From NCBI GenBank assembly GCA_035273885.1, contig DATEOR010000021.1:1-5037 (forward strand): a stretch of 5,037 bases of DNA, written 5' to 3'. How positions within the stretch are numbered: the first letter of the stretch is position 1; each line of letters opens with the position of its first letter. Under the pieces are notes generated by a model. The model was not told where the DNA came from. It ran no database searches and was given only the letters and a program-made list of their open reading frames with translations. Of this stretch, positions 5,027-5,037 are shown one piece after another. The translations under genes and the position numbers were made by a program. The stretch is from DATEOR01 sp035273885. GTDB lineage: Bacteria > Actinomycetota > Thermoleophilia > Gaiellales > Gaiellaceae.

Positions 5027-5037
5027 CGGCGGACTCG

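Overview
This is a GC-rich, gene-dense stretch of bacterial chromosome. Every convincing gene is on the + strand. The very high GC at third codon positions, GTG and apparent CTG starts, 4-base stop/start overlaps and the gene content suggest a high-GC actinobacterium, possibly of the Thermoleophilia type. That placement is an inference from style and family resemblance, not from a marker gene.

Layout, left to right. (1) Positions 2-1600 hold the last three quarters of an EF-G-like translation GTPase. It resembles the second, EF-G2-like paralogue more than the str-operon fusA. (2) Overlapping its stop by 4 bases is an unrecognised 204-residue protein with an N-terminal four-cysteine zinc-ribbon signature. 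Its only start that keeps the first CxxC is a CTG. (3) Positions 2247-2474 encode a 75-residue arginine-rich protein with two DRR-type repeats, possibly from a leaderless transcript. (4) Positions 2519-4030 encode a complete NAD(P)-dependent aldehyde dehydrogenase. Its ribosome binding site and start codon form the right arm of a perfect 10-bp inverted repeat. (5) Positions 4031-4152 are a structured non-coding gap with three consecutive hairpins. (6) A compact set follows: a possible 55-residue ORF (4153-4320), a stand-alone NIF3/YqfO insert-domain protein (4310-4618, apparent CTG start) and an RNase HI (4615-5025). They overlap by 11 and 4 bases and look translationally coupled. (7) A consensus TATAAT lies across the RNase HI stop, so a new transcription unit probably begins at or just beyond the right edge.

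Functionally these are mainly housekeeping genes: translation, aldehyde oxidation and RNA-DNA hybrid removal. I see no mobile element, CRISPR array, tRNA, rRNA or defence system. The items most worth checking are the inverted repeat over the aldehyde dehydrogenase start, the two apparent CTG starts, and the two-frame start (ATG/GTG overlapping) upstream of the NIF3-domain gene.
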